Of a DNA stretch of 64,000 nt, positions 59,701 through 64,000 are shown piece after piece. Every line of letters starts with the position of its first letter. Within the stretch, counting starts at the first letter, position 1. Where the stretch lies: contig NC_135168.1 of NCBI RefSeq assembly GCF_041146795.1, positions 41,663,870 through 41,727,869 on the forward strand, in the 5' to 3' direction. Under the pieces are notes generated by a model that saw only the letters and a list, made by a program, of their open reading frames with translations, made no database searches and had not been told where the DNA came from. The position numbers were made by a program, and so were the translations under genes. The DNA is from Maylandia zebra. Lineage: Eukaryota > Chordata > Actinopteri > Cichliformes > Cichlidae.

Positions 59701-62700
59701 TGTGTAAATAATAGCATGCGTAAATATTAAAAAGCTTATTATTTCATGTGTATATCAACACAGCATTTTTAAGCCCCTGTAAATTAACTCCCGCATACAC
59801 AACATACTGATAATTTACGGTTTTAATTTGGGTTTATTCATTTCTTTGACATACAAAGAGATTACGATCTTACATTAAAAAACGTCGTGAGGATTCTGCA
59901 TCAGTGAGGGGAAGTGCATTTTCTCTCAATTATCCTTAAAAGGTTTGGGAAAAAATCGAATCATCTGTAAGTACTGTGATTGTAAGAGACAATCTTACGC
60001 TCATGACTCATTTCGTTCTCCGATCTTGTATTTCTTCCATAACGACAATGCCCTCTTTCAGTAAACCGTTAGTCACCTCGCCATTTGGACAACACAACTG
60101 GGATTTGGTCAGTGGTAATGATGACAGTTGATAGTTTGGTGCTGGGTTTCTTAGTAACACCACCCACTACAGTAACAGGTTCAGGCCTTTTTTCCCCTTC
60201 CCTTCTTTTTTTTGTTTTTTTAATATTACCTAAGTAATGAAAAAAAAAAAGGAATTTTCCCCATTTGATGCCTTGATGATGTAGAGAGTTTTGCACATAT
60301 CAGTCCAGAGTAAGGTTAAGATGTGCAAAAAAAATGGGGTGCCAGTAAAGCTCACCAGGCTGAATCCATCCCAGAGCATTTGCTGCATGTCTTCCCCCTC
60401 CTCTCTCTTGCAACTGTGCAAAGTCCATAGCAGATCGTTTTCATAGCCTTAAAGCTAATCAAGGAACCTGCTGTGCATATGTAATGTTTCTCCTTTGTTC
60501 AGTGTGTTCTTTAAATCTCCTACAAATAAAATAGAAGAGCTTAAAGTTATAGAACACCAATTGTCAATTGTATTATTTGTGACCTGCAAGGATCCCTGAC
60601 CCCTGGGAGCTCCTTAACCTTGATCTATCCATTTCTCATCATGGTAGCTGAGTAAGACAGAATACAATATATTATATTCATCCTGGTGTTTCTTGTCATT
60701 TATTGTGACACTGCCTCATGTTTTTCCACACATCGCCAGTCACACACCTGGTATGTCTCTAGGGGCTTGCTCTCCATGTTGAGATCCCAGACTTTGGCAG
60801 TCAGGTAGTCTCTGGTGAGCAGGTATCGACCGCTGTGGCTGAACTTGACGTCCGACACAGAGGAGATAATCTCGGAGAAGAAAGAGCGGGCGCTGGGGTC
60901 CTCGGGCTCCTCAAACACTGGCGAGTGGGAGGGAGACAAAAAGGCGAGAGAAGGAGAGGTCAGCGAGTGCCGTTAAGCAAGATGAAAGGCAGAAACACAG
61001 TTGGATATGTGTGCTTTTATCTCGTGTACAGAGATAAATCTCTCAGATGACTCATTATGTTAAGTGCCATTTATGAGACAGAGACCACGGACACGGCTTC
61101 TGTATCTTTCTGTAGAGGTGTTGCTGTCTGAATACATCAGTGTATAAACATTAGCAAATGTCAAAGAGCTCTATTAAAGTTCCTCTAAACACTGAATATG
61201 AAAAATAAAATGAAAGATCTAGCTGCTTGCTGAGCACAGCTTGTGCAGGAACACTGCAGCAGTGACTCATGATCAAAGCTGTAAACTGAATGGATGAAGC
61301 ATTACAACAGGAACAAAAAGTGGGAAACAAAGAAAAGACAGGCAGGAAAGCTTGGCTCACAGTTCCATAAGTATTATTTATGACCAAAATGTCAATGAAC
61401 ATTTCACTCTTTTAGTCAAATTTTGCAGCCATGTTGTCAATATATGACAACATACCGCAAGCAGTCGAGGAAAGCGTGGCTAAGATTCAGTGACAGGGAT
61501 TTTTCTAAGGCATACATCAGTTTCCAAACAACAAGCTGACACAATACTGCATGTATGAGACTAGTCGGGATTAACATTTACATTTTTGGTGTATGAACTA
61601 AAATGGTTTTGTCGACGTTACCAACAGAAAAGAAAAAGATGAGATTGTTTTATAGCTCAAAGCCAAAAATACAATAAAACATCAGAGCAGACGCCTGCAG
61701 AGGCTGTGTACAGTCGTTTGCATGACATCTGCTGTGATGTGAAGAATTTGTGGCCTGAAAAATTCTCATTCACATCACATATTGTGACAAATGCTGCAAC
61801 CATCTTCCATGTGGTGACTTGCACAGTGAACTACTGCCGGGATGTTTTGGGAAGTGAGACAGAAAGAAATAGTACGTAACCTTTTACACGTTTAATGCGT
61901 CAAAAAATTATTTAAAAGAATGACATTGCTTTTATAATGCACAAATGACTCGATGTTCTGAGAAATGAACCAAAGTGATTGAGAGAAAACGTAAATACAA
62001 GAAATATAGTGCCATGACTTGAATTGTTGCCCCTTAAGGACGACAGATTTATGGAGCAACTAGCCCTGTTCTGAGGTAGAACTAAAAATTATTACACAGA
62101 GTAGAAAAGGTCCAGAAGTGATAAATCATACTTCTACAATGTGGGGAAATCATAATTCTTACAATTTATCTTTTAGGCCATTCGTTTAGTATTATTGTAC
62201 CTTAAGTTTTGCCGGCTGTAGATGAGTAAAGCTTAAAATTGGGCACAGCAGCACTTTGAACTAACATGCTCAAAATGCCTAAAAACTTTAACAATTTGTG
62301 GTAAAGTAAAAGTCTGGGAATACCAAAGCAATAAAAAATACACACAAGAGTTATCAAGGAATTCCACTCAATACCACAAATGCAAACCTCAATTTTAAAA
62401 ATTTAGAAGAAAAATCAGAGGATAGAGATAAACCCAGCTTACAGAAAAAAGCACTGCCATTCCTCGCTGCTAGTTTGGAGCACCTGCTGCTCAGGAGTTA
62501 GAGCAGCGAAATGGTTGTTTACTCTAGTCTGCTTGTCGAAGCATCCTTGGGCAATATACTGAACCCCAAGGTGCCTCTGATCCATCAGTGCGAGCATGTG
62601 AATGCTAGGGCACAGAAAAAGAAGTGTTTGTGCTTGAATGTGTGTGAATCCATAAATGGACTTTGACTGCTCAAATAGAGTAGACAAACTCTGAGTACCA

Positions 62701-63940
62701 GTCCATTCCATTTAAGAAAAAAATACAGCTGTTGTTGAATTTTGGCCTGCTTGAAGGGTTAGCATACTTATCTAAAAGCTTAGATCTTTTCTAATCTTTG
62801 CTGTAAAAACTATAAACATGCAACATGCGCGTGTCCATCATTTCTCTCAGCACGTTTTACTCACATTTAGAGTGCTTGTCACACAGTGCTGCTTCTCTCA
62901 TGTCACAGAGGCGCAGCGTGCCTTTACTGCTGCTATAGACAAACAAGTTACAGTGGTGGGGATGAAACTCAGCCGCTGTGATCACCTCTGTCAGATCCTC
63001 CATGTTGGCTGGCTTGATGTCCACAATGTCTGATGGAGAGCGCCACAGCTGAGGAAAACTCTCAAAGAGCCAGCTTCTTCAGGCCTGCACTTTATAGACT
63101 GCACATAATTAATTCATTTATTTATGCATTCATTCATCCTTTTATTAATTTAACTCCCTAACTGACTCAATGAGAAAATAATTAAACTGATTAAAATAAT
63201 ATGGAAACACACACAGGCCAATAATCTACAAACAAAATATAAACAAAAGTTTATATAAATGTATACATAGCCAACACTATATCAATAATTCACAGCAGGA
63301 ATAAAGCAAACCAATATAAATATATCTAGAGGGGATTGTTGGGAGAAAACTAATTCCATATTCACATAAATTGTAATATTATAAATCCTGTCTGGGTCAG
63401 GGATGCGACTGTACTGTGTCCTATTGAGCTGGATTAGAACTCAGAAAAGGGCTGAAATATTTATGCAGCCACTGAATTATTCATTAAGATACATTTTCAC
63501 TCCTCAAGAATAATACTCCCCTCCCCCAGCACTGTGTGTGTCTTTGTGCATATCTTCATACAACAAAGTGGGATTTGCAGAGCTTGTTGCTTTGTGTGGG
63601 CAGGAATTGATTGTTGAGTATGCATGCATTAATGTATGCATTCATTATTGCAGTCCCTGGGCTTTGACAAATATATGCCTGCTTTATGTGCGTACACACA
63701 TAAGTGTTTGTCTTCATCTCCTCCAGTCTTTGTGCACGAGTGCTTCGAACCATGAAGGATACTGAAGCTACGGTCAGTGATGTCCAGATGCCAAAGGTTG
63801 ATTCTAAGGTCATCCGCTGACATGTAGGTCTCATAGTCAGAGTTGACAGAGATGGAGTTGATGTGGTAGGTGTGGGCATTGGCAAAGACTCGCCGAGGAG
63901 TTACCTCCACCATCAGATCCATGGGCTTCAACACCGGCAC
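56730..63940 (-). CDS. ppp2r2c: PP2A regulatory subunit B55-gamma, C-terminal two-thirds (partial)
   Basis: Exons in the window, minus strand: 63940-63763, 63029-62865, 60917-60748, 57260-57169, 57024-56730, together 299 codons plus stop. Earlier exons lie beyond 64000. The translation begins [20 protein letters not shown] and contains [97 protein letters not shown] and [20 protein letters not shown]. It ends [14 protein letters not shown]; the NSxMH ending is that of PPP2R2C rather than PPP2R2A/B/D as I remember them. B55 proteins are WD40 propellers that direct PP2A to substrates; the gamma form is enriched in brain. Human is 447 aa, so about 148 residues are missing here. Gene position next to WFS1 agrees with human. 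Confidence 0.95.
57261..60747 (-). other. ppp2r2c: ppp2r2c intron (3.5 kb), no gene seen
   Basis: The longest intron of this gene in the window. Its ORFs are short and without domains. A pyrimidine-rich stretch occurs around 59250-59390. Confidence 0.6.
60918..62864 (-). other. ppp2r2c: ppp2r2c intron (1.9 kb), no gene seen
   Basis: AT-rich intron between the exon encoding ...CDKHSK and that encoding LFEEPEDP. No recognised repeat family and no supported ORF. Confidence 0.6.
63030..63762 (-). other. ppp2r2c: ppp2r2c intron (0.7 kb)
   Basis: Between donor A|GTATCC and acceptor CATCAG. The codon for Asn in ITDRSFN is split across it. Nothing else is seen. Confidence 0.7.
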
Positions 63941-64000
63941 CTGGAAAACCCCAAAGAAAGAACAGTTTAACATTTATTCTGAATGAAATGAAAGAAGTAG

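Overview
The window is vertebrate nuclear DNA, almost certainly from a teleost fish and probably a percomorph. Genes are split into many small exons with GT/AG introns. Tc1-like, hAT MITE, RTE-type LINE and L2-type LINE-tail repeats of kinds common in fish lie between exons, with long (CA)n, (GATA)n and (ATG)n microsatellites. There are no bacterial or phage genes, no CRISPR array, and no tRNA or rRNA that I could recognise.

Four protein-coding genes were assembled by joining exons by hand, checking every splice site and frame. From left to right they are: (1) a C4orf50-like coiled-coil gene on the minus strand (CDS 11119 down to 1051, 16 exons, about 1788 aa) that ends in one fibronectin-III domain of RIM-binding-protein type; (2) jakmip1 on the minus strand (CDS 28083 down to 12981, 21 coding exons, 866 aa), with a non-coding first exon near 35.6-35.9 kb in a CpG-rich promoter; (3) wfs1 (wolframin) on the plus strand (first exon near 43.0-43.16 kb, CDS 44453-52779, 9 coding exons, 977 aa); (4) the 3' two-thirds of ppp2r2c (PP2A B55-gamma) on the minus strand (stop at 56730, exons continuing past the right edge). 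From memory, order and orientation match human 4p16.1 (C4orf50, JAKMIP1, WFS1, PPP2R2C), so this is a conserved synteny block. That match is the main reason for choosing jakmip1 over its paralogues and for naming the first gene.

Region by region: 1-1050 is downstream of gene 1 and holds a decayed Tc1 copy. 1051-11119 is gene 1. 11120-12706 is a short spacer. 12707-36100 is jakmip1, including a 7.3 kb first intron with a Tc1 copy and a hAT MITE. 36.1-42.9 kb is a gene-poor spacer between two head-to-head promoters. 42.9-53.7 kb is wfs1, with a large repeat-filled intron. 53.7-54.9 kb is a spacer between two convergent genes with a third Tc1 fragment. 54.9-64.0 kb is ppp2r2c.

The genes do not form an operon-like system; their products act in different places. 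Wolframin is an ER membrane protein, JAKMIP1 is a microtubule and Janus-kinase binding coiled-coil protein with a hydrophobic C-terminal tail, PPP2R2C is a substrate-targeting subunit of PP2A, and the C4orf50-like product has no established role. The most unusual observations are a run of about sixteen 14-residue coiled-coil repeats in one exon of gene 1, its RIM-BP-like terminal FN3 domain, three upstream ORFs (a start-stop, a poly-methionine and an overlapping one) before the jakmip1 start codon, and two read-through tails in jakmip1 introns, one of them hydrophobic.
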